Source: an uncultured Marinicella sp. (GTDB lineage: Bacteria; Pseudomonadota; Gammaproteobacteria; Xanthomonadales; Marinicellaceae). Taken from it: DNA of 37,472 nucleotides. Each line of letters opens with the position of its first letter. Within the stretch, counting starts at the first letter, position 1. The notes under the pieces were generated by a model. The model did no database searches. It was not told the DNA's origin and saw only the letters and a list, made by a program, of their open reading frames with translations. Positions 1-8,190 of this stretch are shown in pieces. The translations under genes were made by a program, and so were the position numbers. The stretch is from the NCBI GenBank assembly GCA_947502595.1, contig CANNAM010000008.1:1-37472 (forward strand), given 5' to 3'.

Positions 1-154
1 TCGTCTTTATACATAATCTACCTACTTTAACTTAATTGGTTAAAAATAGGCAGATACACAGATTGGTTTACAGTCTCGAGAAATGGGCCTAAGTTATTGA
101 TGTAACATCTTTTAAATTTCAACTTATGTGACCTTTGACGTAAATGAAACGTAT

Positions 155-187
155 AGGCCTGTGGTTGTCACAGGCCTTTTTTATTTT
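155..187 (+). terminator. Rho-independent terminator
   Basis: A perfect 9-bp stem (155-163 with 169-177) closes a 5-nt loop and is followed on the plus strand by a T-rich tract. It would end a plus-strand gene lying to the left of the window. No coding region is supportable in bases 1-150. Confidence 0.75.
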
Positions 188-256
188 TGCAACCAGTTCT
201 GTAGTTTTGTTCATTTTTACCTTTATTAAATAAGGCCCCTATTGCATGCATTAAAG

Positions 257-420
257 GTAGGTTGGGCTGAGCAACGCGAAGCCCAACATGATGGTCAGTG
301 GTAAGAGAAAACTTGAATACCAAAGCCAACTCTGAACATGTTTGATTCGTAAGGGTGTTTTAAGCTTGTACGGAAATTTGAGTTATGACGTTGGGCTTCG
401 CAAGCTCAGCGCCAACCTAC
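257..420. repeat. 164-bp REPIN/MITE-like repeat, copy 1
   Basis: The element begins GTAGGTTGGGCT and ends AGCGCCAACCTAC, so its roughly 31-nt termini are imperfect inverted repeats. The left end folds into its own small hairpin (261-268 with 280-287), and the right end does so with one bulged base. A second copy of the same length lies at 1248-1411. The element has no ORF of its own that looks real and no recognisable transposase. This fits a non-autonomous element of the REPIN type (two REP hairpins in inverse orientation) or a MITE. The remainder of the gap, 421-713, shows nothing further that I can support. Confidence 0.8.
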
Positions 421-713
421 AAAAAAGCCTACCTTGCTGTTCCAATGCAGGAATTAGTTTCAAGGAAACGATCTTGATTGGGTGCCAAAATATGGCAGTC
501 AACTCAGTAACTTCCAGCACAACCGTGTACATCTTTCTTAAAAGGGCATTTCTCAGGTCTTTTTGAGCCATAAATTCAATGTTTCATGAAATGAAATTGT
601 CCAATTTGCTTTGGATGGCTATCATTAATTATGTATTCGATTGTTAAGGTTCTCTAACGAGTCACATAAAAGATTGAGGCAAGGATAAAAGATATAAAAC
701 TGTGAGGTAATTT

Positions 714-1142
714 GTGAGCGATTCTTTTGGAAGTGATGTTTTCAGTAAAATGAAATTTAAGGGGTTTATTGACCCAAATAAGCAATTCAAACAAGGGATG
801 TTGATGAATGATGATGGCAAACGCTTGCTGATTAAAAAAGTTTATCCAAATTATTCACAAGATTTCATTGATGTTTACATTGAATACGCCCATGTGGTTT
901 CAATCAATGGCGAATTGAAGTCTGACCCCGCAGTGGTTTTGGGTTTTGATATGAAGCAGCAAAAGGTCTATCCTGTACTTTACCGCAATGATTTACTCGA
1001 TCACACCATTGATGTTTATGAAGGGGGAACTTTGAATCAAGACAATGCAAAATGGTTATTGAATTATTGGACAGATTGGTTCAATGAACTCAATAACGAT
1101 GAGTACAATCAATGCGAGCATGTCGAGTCTATGACTGGCTGA
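714..1142 (+). CDS. Hypothetical protein, 142 aa
   Basis: I do not recognise the family. The GTG start at 714 follows a GAGG at 704-707. The protein is soluble and acidic with no signal peptide or membrane segment. It is rich in aromatic residues and Asp/Asn, with a C-terminal stretch around residues 115-130 that is Trp-rich (WLLNYW...WF). It sits alone between the two copies of the 164-bp repeat, with no obvious partner. Length, codon usage and the ribosome-binding site support a real gene, but no function can be assigned. Confidence 0.7.
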   Translation: MSDSFGSDVFSKMKFKGFIDPNKQFKQGMLMNDDGKRLLIKKVYPNYSQDFIDVYIEYAHVVSINGELKSDPAVVLGFDMKQQKVYPVLYRNDLLDHTIDVYEGGTLNQDNAKWLLNYWTDWFNELNNDEYNQCEHVESMTG

Positions 1143-1247
1143 TTTCAATACAGCCAGACAGACTTTGGTCATTCACCTTGATAATGACTTCAGCTGATTT
1201 GTTGTGTATTTTTTCCCCAATTACAGTTGTTCATTATTTTCAGCAAG

Positions 1248-1411
1248 GTAGGTTGTGATGTGCAACGCGAAGCCCAGCATGATGATCAGTGCTAAGAGAA
1301 AATTTAAATACTGAAAGTTAACTCAAATCATGTTTGATTCGTATGGGTGATTTAAGCTTTTCAGTAATTTGAGTTATGGTGTTGGGCTTCGCCAGCTCAG
1401 CGCCAACCTAC
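1248..1411. repeat. 164-bp REPIN/MITE-like repeat, copy 2
   Basis: Same length and orientation as the copy at 257-420. By eye about four-fifths of positions match, with two compensating one-base indels in the middle. The ends are best conserved, especially the right-hand 30 nt. A partial echo of the terminal motif (TGTAGGTTGG) recurs at 1437-1446, next to the 3' end of the serine hydrolase gene, and may be the remnant of a further copy. Confidence 0.8.
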
Positions 1412-1464
1412 AAAATAAGCCCAGCCTGGCTTGCTTTGTAGGTTGGTGGTTTTTATGGGTGATA

Positions 1465-3141
1465 TTAATCTGTCTTTTTCTGCATCTCAAAACTGTTATT
1501 CATTTGGCTGAAGTGCATGGTTTGCTTGTCTGCATCGAATACCATGGTTATATTGGCCGGTGAGAAAGTGAACTCAGTTGTGGATTTTGCGGTCAATGGG
1601 AAAGCCCCTTGACCGGTGGCTTGGGCCTGTAATTGGCCGTCTTTTAATGACACTGTTATATCCAAGGGAAAGGAATCAGTGGCATACACGCCGGTGTAGC
1701 TTTGTAGCAACGCTTCATCAACCTCAGCGGCTTGTGGTTTGGCATCGTCATTGCGCTGGTAGTCGGTGCGATTGGCGCCTTGGTTCAGGGTGAACCCCGT
1801 ATAGTCTTGCTTGAACAGCACCTCAATATTGGCAGCTGCAAAGGTAAAGCGGTGTTCGCCGTCAGGAGTTAGGGGGAAAGCGCCTTGGCCGCTTGCTTGC
1901 GCCATCAATTGATTGTCAAGCAACGAAACGTCGATATCCAAAGGGCTGGCGGCACTTTGAAAATAGCCAATATAAGGTTTTAATTGTTCGGCTTTAATGG
2001 TTAAAGCCGCTATTTTTGTATCCATAGAAACACCCCGATAGCCATCAATGAGTGCTTGGTTCAAATCATCAATCGAGCTTTTGTACAGTCCATTACTTAA
2101 CACCACAGTGGTCATATCAATGCTTGGAAAATACATAACATGACTGGCAAAGCCTTCAATACCGCCATTGTGCCAATAGCCGATAATTTCCTTATCCTTA
2201 ACGGTGAATTCTGTCTGAAAAATACCGCTGCCATAGTTATTCTGCAATGTTGTCATCTGCTTACGACTTTGGGCGGAAATCAATTGGTCATTAAATAAAC
2301 CTCGGAAAAAGGTATGTAAATCATCGGCTGTGGAAATTATGGCACCAGCAGCACCTGCTGTGGTAAGGCTCCATGGCGGAATAACCTGCCATTTGGCCGC
2401 ACCTTGTTCGGTGACGAGTTGATAAGATGTTATGCCCTGAATTTGGTTGTCGGAGCCGTAAAAAGTGCGTTTAAGTTGTAAAGGTTTGATTATGTGGGTG
2501 TTCAATAAGTTGGCATAGCTTTGACCACTGACCTGTTCCAAAATATACCCCAATAACAGGTAATTGCTGTTGCTGTAAGCGGCCTTTTCACCTGGTTTAA
2601 AAGCTGCGGGCAAGGCTTCAATACGGGCAACCATTTGTGTTTGGCTTTGTGGTTTTTGGTAATAAGCTAAAAAATCGCTGTGGTCTGTGTAACTGGCGAT
2701 TCCTGAGTGGTGGTTGAGCATGTGGCCGATGGTGACGGCTTCGGCGTTGGCAATGTCAGGATAGAATTTGGCCAGCGAGGTGTCTAAACTGAGCTTTTTG
2801 GCTTCAATCATTTTAAAAGTCAGTACGGCAGTAAAGGTCTTGCTGATGGAGCCGATTTTATATTGGTGAACTATTTTGTCATCAGCAACAACAACGCCTG
2901 TCCCCTCTTTATTCGGCAGCAAGGTTTGTGTGAATACGGCGTCAGCACCTTGGTACAAAGACCAAGTACCTAAAACCCGATTGTGCTCAGCTAAGGCTTG
3001 GCCATAAGCCGTTAATTGCTTGTGGGGTTCAATGTGGGTCTTGGCGTGGCTAAATAGGCTCGTTGCACTGGCCAGAATTAAAACCAACAATGGGGCCATA
3101 GAGGTAGGTTTTTTGAAGGGTGGTTTTCTGTTGTTGATCAT
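1465..3141 (-). CDS. Exported beta-lactamase-family serine hydrolase
   Basis: A penicillin-binding-protein/class C beta-lactamase fold hydrolase (PF00144 type), 558 aa, probably periplasmic. An N-terminal signal peptide ends near SHA-KT (residue 33). The catalytic motifs are intact: S98-I-S-K101 (nucleophile and base), Y189-S-N191, and H324-N-G326 in place of KTG, as in many esterase or peptidase members. The region after about residue 385 holds two tandem copies of a module of about 90 residues sharing a QA-[ST]-GQGAFPLT motif (near 414-424 and 507-517), resembling the C-terminal lipocalin-like domains of this family. An AAGG sequence precedes the ATG. The substrate is unknown. The protein is more likely a peptidase or esterase than an antibiotic-resistance enzyme. 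Confidence 0.88.
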   Translation of the reverse strand: MINNRKPPFKKPTSMAPLLVLILASATSLFSHAKTHIEPHKQLTAYGQALAEHNRVLGTWSLYQGADAVFTQTLLPNKEGTGVVVADDKIVHQYKIGSISKTFTAVLTFKMIEAKKLSLDTSLAKFYPDIANAEAVTIGHMLNHHSGIASYTDHSDFLAYYQKPQSQTQMVARIEALPAAFKPGEKAAYSNSNYLLLGYILEQVSGQSYANLLNTHIIKPLQLKRTFYGSDNQIQGITSYQLVTEQGAAKWQVIPPWSLTTAGAAGAIISTADDLHTFFRGLFNDQLISAQSRKQMTTLQNNYGSGIFQTEFTVKDKEIIGYWHNGGIEGFASHVMYFPSIDMTTVVLSNGLYKSSIDDLNQALIDGYRGVSMDTKIAALTIKAEQLKPYIGYFQSAASPLDIDVSLLDNQLMAQASGQGAFPLTPDGEHRFTFAAANIEVLFKQDYTGFTLNQGANRTDYQRNDDAKPQAAEVDEALLQSYTGVYATDSFPLDITVSLKDGQLQAQATGQGAFPLTAKSTTEFTFSPANITMVFDADKQTMHFSQMNNSFEMQKKTD

Positions 3142-3315
3142 AATAGGCCTTATAGTTATTTAGCCCATTTATTGTACCATTGAGGTATTTACCTTAATAT
3201 AGGCTAAAGGTCTTACCCTTTGGTTTACGGCACATGATTTTCGTAAAATTAAACCTTGCGGCACATCAGTGGCTGTCAAACAGTCTGTGTTTCCTACTGA
3301 AAACTATATGGGTGG

Positions 3316-3340
3316 CCAAAAGCCTGTGACTGGCTTTTGG
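3316..3340. terminator. Intergenic hairpin, possible terminator
   Basis: A perfect 9-bp stem (CCAAAAGCC with GGCTTTTGG, 7-nt loop) lies 20 bp beyond the stop of the minus-strand gene at 3361-4257. There is no clear T-tract on either strand, so intrinsic termination is uncertain. Confidence 0.4.
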
Positions 3341-3360
3341 TTCAAGGGTCTTATTGGCTA

Positions 3361-4257
3361 TCAATTGGCATGTTTCAAGGTGTAATTCCGAGACATGGTA
3401 CAGGTCATGCCTTGTTGGCTAACCACTGAATGAAGTTTGCCTGACATGTTGCTTTGGTCAGCAACGTCTAAGGTAAAGTCGATTTCCATTGGGATGCCTT
3501 CATGCGATCCGCCTGCGGTGCCAGTGTAGTTACAATCAGCATTGCGTTGGAAAGTGATTGTGGCTTCGTCGTCACTTAAGCCTGATGCCGTAAGTGTGCG
3601 GCAGTTGTTGGACGCGATAATGTGGCCAGTTTCTCTGCTGGCTTTTAATGGCATGGTCATGGACATGACCCCAGTGCAAGCCATTTTTCCGGCTAAATTA
3701 GCCACGTTCCAAGCACCCTCTTTGGGACAGGTACAGGCACCAATGACATTGCCTGGATCAGTGTCATTACTGCCGCCATCATCGCTACCGCCATCTTCAC
3801 CACCGCCTCTTTCGTCATCACCATCGCCTGGCCCATTGTCGGCTTCGACAACAGTGAACTTAAATAAACAATTAACTGTTTCATGCGCATCAAGATTGAA
3901 AGTGGCACTGCCATTTCCCACATCACCCCTACTGGGTGAGGCGCTGGTATCGTCATCACATGTCACGCTGGTCAGTTGGTAATTGGCAGCCAACAGAGCA
4001 GGGTCTACATAGCTGATGGTGGAAACATAACGGCCTGCGGTCAGTCCTGATGCGGAGATGGAGTCGTTGGGTAGAGTGACTTGGCCATCAGGGGTGCCGC
4101 TGAATCGCACAGAGCCGCTGACTGCAGGCTCGGTTATGACTTCAACAACAGCCGAATTCGATTGTGCTTGCGCTGGCAATGCGGTGCAAACATGGATAGA
4201 AAGGCCAACTGCCAGAAGCAGCAAACCGCTCACTTTGGTTTCAATGTATGTACTCAT
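3361..4257 (-). CDS. Secreted two-domain protein with acidic linker
   Basis: Exported protein of about 298 aa. A signal peptide (hydrophobic core LLLLAVGL, ending near AQA) follows the chosen ATG at 4257. An in-frame ATG at 4293 would add 12 residues. Neither start has a strong ribosome-binding site, so the start is uncertain. The N-terminal domain (about 45-150) has the pattern of prealbumin-like/SpaA-type beta-sandwich repeats (SGSVRFSGTPDG, LTSVTCDDD, VNCLFKF). An Asp/Gly/Ser-rich low-complexity linker (about 152-180) leads to a Cys-rich C-terminal domain that I do not recognise (CTCP, MACTG, NCR, CNY, MTCTMSRNY). The Cys residues suggest disulfides in an extracytoplasmic setting. It lacks the D-x-I-F tail of other secreted proteins nearby. 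Confidence 0.7.
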   Translation of the reverse strand: MSTYIETKVSGLLLLAVGLSIHVCTALPAQAQSNSAVVEVITEPAVSGSVRFSGTPDGQVTLPNDSISASGLTAGRYVSTISYVDPALLAANYQLTSVTCDDDTSASPSRGDVGNGSATFNLDAHETVNCLFKFTVVEADNGPGDGDDERGGGEDGGSDDGGSNDTDPGNVIGACTCPKEGAWNVANLAGKMACTGVMSMTMPLKASRETGHIIASNNCRTLTASGLSDDEATITFQRNADCNYTGTAGGSHEGIPMEIDFTLDVADQSNMSGKLHSVVSQQGMTCTMSRNYTLKHAN

Positions 4258-4434
4258 GTTTAATATTGTAGCGCAAAGTTGACGGCAGTTCATTAATCTT
4301 TACAGCAAATAATCCGCAGTCAGAATGGCAATGTTGCCCTTACATTAAAAGTGAATTTATAAGTGATGGCATCATAAAAAGCCTTAATTTCTTTGGTTTG
4401 GACTGGCTGTAAATCTATAATTACTGGTCTCTGG

Positions 4435-4443
4435 TGCTATAAT
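4435..4443 (+). promoter_or_regulatory. Extended -10 promoter for the acyltransferase
   Basis: TG at 4435-4436, one base, then a perfect TATAAT at 4438-4443 form an extended -10 element 47 bp before the ATG at 4490. No good -35 is visible, which is tolerable for extended -10 promoters. Confidence 0.55.
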
Positions 4444-4489
4444 CCCGCCCATTGGATTTAATATTAATGACTGAGGTAACTGGCCATAA

Positions 4490-5374
4490 ATGAGTAAAAA
4501 AGTTTTGGCAATACGCGATAAAACCATATTTGATGGGTTTGTGGTGAAGTACATTATGAAACTGTTCTTTGGCGCCTGGTTTAAGTTGGCTGGCTGGCAA
4601 GCAATCAAGGCAGATCATGAGGGTGCTGGGATCACCATTGCAGCACCACACACGTCAAATTGGGATGTGTTTTACGCCATGGGTGCTGCCATTTTATTGG
4701 ACATTAAAATTTACTTTTCAATTAAAGAGAGTTGGTGTCGCATTCCAGTTATTGGGCGATTAATGATGTGGATGGGCGCCATACCAATTAATCGAGATTC
4801 AGGTTCTCAGGGCCAGATTGACAAGATAAAACATTTTGTTGATAAGCATAAAAACCGCCGAATTTTTTTTCTGTTTACTCCAGAAGGGACGCGAGGAAAA
4901 GTCAGCAAATGGAAAACTGGTTTTTATCATCTGGCAAAAGGCACTCACTTACCGGTGTTTCTGGCCAAGGTTGATTTCAGGACCAAAGAGTCAGGCGTGT
5001 TCCATACCTATCATTTGACTGATGACAAAGAGGCTGACATCCGTTCAATACAAGAGTCATATAAAAAAATTCGGGGTAAATTCCCAGCCCTACAATTTCC
5101 CGAGTACACAGGACCTATGCCAGAGTTTTCAGATGTGGAAGCATTGGTTTTGAAAACGGTTTATTCTGCAAAGGGCATGGCCACTCGACTAGAGATTGCA
5201 GCCAAGTTAAAGGCCAGCCAACTTTCGGTCGCTATGCTGGATTTCTTGATAGATCAAGGCGTGCTTGAAATGGTAATGGATAACAGCGATGAACCGCATT
5301 ACCAGCTAACTTTTGCTGGCAAAGGTTGCTTGTTGCATTTATACCCCGCTTTGAATCAAACAACTCAAGCTTGA
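4490..5374 (+). CDS. PlsC-like lysophospholipid acyltransferase with C-terminal extra domain
   Basis: A membrane-associated acyltransferase of the 1-acyl-glycerol-3-phosphate acyltransferase superfamily, 294 aa. It carries the HX4D catalytic motif (H54-TSNW-D59), the PINRD region at 99-103 and the phosphate-binding E132-GTR motif. These indicate transfer of an acyl chain to a lysophospholipid or related acceptor at the inner membrane. The acyltransferase part ends near residue 205. Residues about 213-285 are additional and read like a winged-helix fold (helices at 215-227 and 232-243, then a helix at 246-257 and a strand pair ending YQLTFAGKG), which is unusual for this family. The GAGG before the start is 13 bases away. 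An 8-codon ORF (4467-4493) overlaps the ATG. It is monocistronic. Confidence 0.8.
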   Translation: MSKKVLAIRDKTIFDGFVVKYIMKLFFGAWFKLAGWQAIKADHEGAGITIAAPHTSNWDVFYAMGAAILLDIKIYFSIKESWCRIPVIGRLMMWMGAIPINRDSGSQGQIDKIKHFVDKHKNRRIFFLFTPEGTRGKVSKWKTGFYHLAKGTHLPVFLAKVDFRTKESGVFHTYHLTDDKEADIRSIQESYKKIRGKFPALQFPEYTGPMPEFSDVEALVLKTVYSAKGMATRLEIAAKLKASQLSVAMLDFLIDQGVLEMVMDNSDEPHYQLTFAGKGCLLHLYPALNQTTQA

Positions 5375-5531
5375 TTGCAAGCCTGAACTTAAAGCAGGTT
5401 GAATTGGGATCATCAAAAGTGTTTTGCTTAACAAGGTAAAACAACCAGTTTGTGGTGGTGCGAAATACATATTGATGCAGCCAAGTGACTCAATTTTTCG
5501 TTTAAATGAGCTGCTCAAAAAAACTTCGGTA

Positions 5532-5540
5532 TGCTATATT
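5532..5540 (+). promoter_or_regulatory. Extended -10 promoter for cytochrome b561
   Basis: TG at 5532-5533, one base, then TATATT at 5535-5540 lie 35 bp upstream of the ATG at 5575. The form is the same as the promoter of the preceding gene. Confidence 0.45.
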
Positions 5541-5574
5541 ATTCTATTCTTAAATTCACAAAATGGAGAGATTA

Positions 5575-6105
5575 ATGGCGTTAAAAGATAACACTGAACG
5601 CTACGGCATGGTAAGTAAGTTGTTACATTGGGGCATGGCCCTGCTGATATTGTGGCAATTCCTGAGTGCGGCTTCCCGCTTTTTTTATGAAGACACTGCG
5701 ATTGAAGCATTCTTTTGGCCTTCACATAAAACCTTGGGTGTGATGTTGTTGGTATTGATGTTGCTGCGTTTGATTTGGGCATTGATCAATCGGCCGAAAC
5801 GCCCTCCATCGGTCAGCCTACTGTCCAAATTGGGACACATGTCCATGTACTTATTGCTGATTGCCATACCTACGGTTGGACTGCTCAGACAGTACGGTTC
5901 TGGTCGCACATTCGAACTATTTGGCATACCTGTGTTTACCGGTTTTGAAGGAGAAAAGATTCAGTGGATGCTCGATTTGGGCAGTGATTTCCATGGTGAG
6001 CTGGGCTGGATTTTATTGTTGCTGATTGTTGTTCATATCATTATGGCTTTTGTCCATAAAAAAGGCCCAAGTAACAAGAATGTCATGCCAAGAATGTGGC
6101 GCTAA
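5575..6105 (+). CDS. Cytochrome b561 family protein
   Basis: A four-helix integral membrane b-type cytochrome, 176 aa, of the bacterial b561/YodB group that passes electrons between quinol and a periplasmic or membrane partner. Hydrophobic segments lie near 19-37, 52-70, 88-104 and 143-160. Candidate haem ligands are H18, H51, H88, H140 and H154, in the positions expected for this family. The ATG at 5575 is preferred over the one at 5563 because GGAGAG (5565-5570) sits at good spacing before it. It appears to be a single-gene transcript. No partner gene (such as a YceI-type protein) is present in the window, so the specific redox role is open. Confidence 0.88.
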   Translation: MALKDNTERYGMVSKLLHWGMALLILWQFLSAASRFFYEDTAIEAFFWPSHKTLGVMLLVLMLLRLIWALINRPKRPPSVSLLSKLGHMSMYLLLIAIPTVGLLRQYGSGRTFELFGIPVFTGFEGEKIQWMLDLGSDFHGELGWILLLLIVVHIIMAFVHKKGPSNKNVMPRMWR

Positions 6106-6216
6106 AGGGCTGCAAGCTTCTGTAAAAACGCCAGGCTTTGTCTGTGATTGCGCTGTTCGCCAAGTGGTAAATACCACTCAAACGGAGCTCTAGTTGAACG
6201 GCTTTGTGTCAATCGC

Positions 6217-6249
6217 AATGGCCACCAAATACTTGGTTTGGTGGCCATT
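6217..6249. terminator. 13-bp perfect hairpin between convergent genes
   Basis: AATGGCCACCAAA (6217-6229) pairs perfectly with 6237-6249 around a 7-nt loop. It lies between the 3' ends of the cytochrome b561 gene and the amidohydrolase. There is no long T-tract. It could stop transcription from both sides or stabilise 3' ends. Confidence 0.55.
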
Positions 6250-6302
6250 GTGACATGACTGCGGGTATGGGCTAAACAAAACCCTCCCTTAGTGTCGTTG
6301 AG

Positions 6303-8107
6303 TTATTGGCTTTGGTAACCGCCATAATATTTGACAGGTGACCAATCAGGTGTAACTGCCGGTATCGGTGGATTCAAGTGAGCATACTCATCACTGCCAT
6401 AGACCACTTTGCCATTAACTACAGTCAGAACTGATTGCAGCGATTTGATTTGCTGTTCTGGTACGGTAAAGTAATCATCAGACAGGATGATAAAATCAGC
6501 ATACATGCCTTCTTCTAAAGTGCCTTTCACAGCCTCTTCTTTTGACATCCAGGCACTGCCTTGGGTGTATAAATGCAAAGCCTCACCACGGCTTAATTGG
6601 TTGGCAGGTTCTGCCAATTGCAGACCGCCTACGGTTTTGCCTGAGACCAACCAATACAGTGCAGGCCAAGGATTGTAACTGGCCACACGCGTACCATCAG
6701 TGCCGGCACCCACAGGGATTCCCATGTCCAACATCTTTTTAACTGGTGGTGCTTGTTTGGCTTTTTCAGCGCCGTAGCGATCAACAAAATACTCCCCAGC
6801 ATAGGCCATTCTGGCTTGGATGGCGATACCCCCATTCAATGCCTTGATGCGTTTTAATTCGGCCTCTTTAACGGTTTCAGCGTGATCAAATAACCAGCGA
6901 TTTGCAGTGAGCTGGCCATTGGTTGCTTTATCTACTGCTTCGATAACATCAAGAATATGGGCAATGGTTTCACCATAGGTGGCATGAATTCTAAAAGGCC
7001 AGCCATTATCAGCATGTAATGTCAGGATTTTTTCCAAATCTGCACGCCAAGTGGGTCGATCTTCTAACAGGGATGTGGTGCTAAAAAGTTTTCGAAGTCA
7101 CCTACGCTCCAAGCCAGGAACTCGCCGCCACCTTCAAGCTCATAACCGTGGTCTAAGTGGATGTCGCTGTTTTGTCCCACTTTATTATTGGCCATCCATT
7201 GTTGAAATTCGGCATACTCTGCACCTTTGTTCTGAGGAAATAGGTAGTAGGACAACCGAATTGGCATTTCACCGGCTTCAGCCAGCGCTTTGGTGCCGAT
7301 GTAATCCTTCGGGAATTTATGACCACCACCACCTGCATCAATACCGCTGGTAATGCCAAGACGATTTAATTCGCGGTAAAATTGTTTGGTGCCATTGACC
7401 ATCTCAGCTTTATTCAATGGTGGTAACGAGCCGATTCTGGCATACAAGATACCGGGGTTAGGTTCAGCCAATAAAACACCTGTGAGGTTGCCTTCTGCAT
7501 CCTTTTCAAATGAACTGCCCTCTGGTGCTTGGGTGTTTTCATCAATACCCAAAGCTGTTAACCCTGCTTGGTTCAACCAACCACGGCTGTAAAGGTACAA
7601 GACGAAGGTCGGCACATCACCAGTTGCTGCGTTTATTTCTTCCGGTGTAGGAAACCTGTTTTCTACAAATTGATAGGGACTCCAGCCACCGATAACGCGT
7701 ACCCATTGACCTTTTGGGGTGCGTTCAGCCTGTTCTTTGAGCATTTCCAGTGCGCGTTTTAAGGATTTTACGCCATCCCAACGTAACTCAGCATTATAAA
7801 ACCGACCACCACGGGTCAAGTGTAGGTGTGAGTCATTAAGCCCGGGAATTACTGTTCTGCCATTGGCATCAATGATTTTGGTGTCAGCAGATTTTAATTC
7901 AAGAATCGCTGCTGTGCTGCCGGTTTTAAAAATTTTACCATCCTTGACGGCAATGGCTTCGGCTACTGTTCGCTTGTTGTCCATCACCGCCACTTTGGCG
8001 TGGGTGATAATCAGGTCAGCAGTTGCATGTACGTCGTCTGCCTTGAGGTTTTTTTGACAAGATACCAAAGCAGTTGTTAACGTTAATAAAATAAGTAATC
8101 TTTTCAT
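6303..8107 (-). pseudogene. YtcJ-type amidohydrolase lipoprotein, frameshifted
   Basis: A metal-dependent amidohydrolase of the YtcJ/N-substituted formamide deformylase group (PF07969) split into two frames. The upstream part (start 8107; TTCCAAATAAAA side gives GGAAG as ribosome-binding site) begins with a lipoprotein signal, LVSC with C17, and includes the metal-binding H94-L-H96. It reads to DFENFLAPHP and then meets a stop at about 7064. The rest continues in the next frame as LLEDRPTWRADLEK and includes IHATYGE, the LFDHAE segment and a GTDGTR motif. Restoring one base in the GGG run at 7070-7072 joins both parts into a protein of normal family length (601 aa from this start). It is either a recent single-base deletion or a sequencing error. 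The gene lies 83 bp downstream of the isochorismatase-like gene and is likely co-regulated with it. Confidence 0.85.
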
Positions 8108-8120
8108 GGTTCTTCCAAAT

Positions 8121-8155
8121 AAAAAAGCGCTTTCCTTAAAACCAAGCAAAGCGCT
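8121..8155 (-). terminator. Rho-independent terminator or attenuator between two genes
   Basis: Read on the minus strand, an AGCGCTTT/AAAGCGCT stem (8148-8155 with 8126-8133, 14-nt loop) is followed directly by six T. It sits after the isochorismatase-family gene and just before the ribosome-binding site of the amidohydrolase, so it should reduce read-through into the second gene. Confidence 0.7.
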
Positions 8156-8190
8156 GTGAATGAGTGCGGTTAAATGCTTAATCTGTGTTA

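Noticed and set aside
383-571. Open frames (62 and 74 codons) on both strands across the first repeat
   Set aside because: They overlap the 164-bp repeat and each other, have no ribosome-binding site, and one is just the antisense of the other. They are not credible genes.
3542-3982. 146-codon plus-strand frame antisense to the secreted two-domain gene
   Set aside because: It is the mirror of the acidic linker region (Pro/Ser-rich from Gly/Asp codons) with no signal or ribosome-binding site, so it is a shadow.
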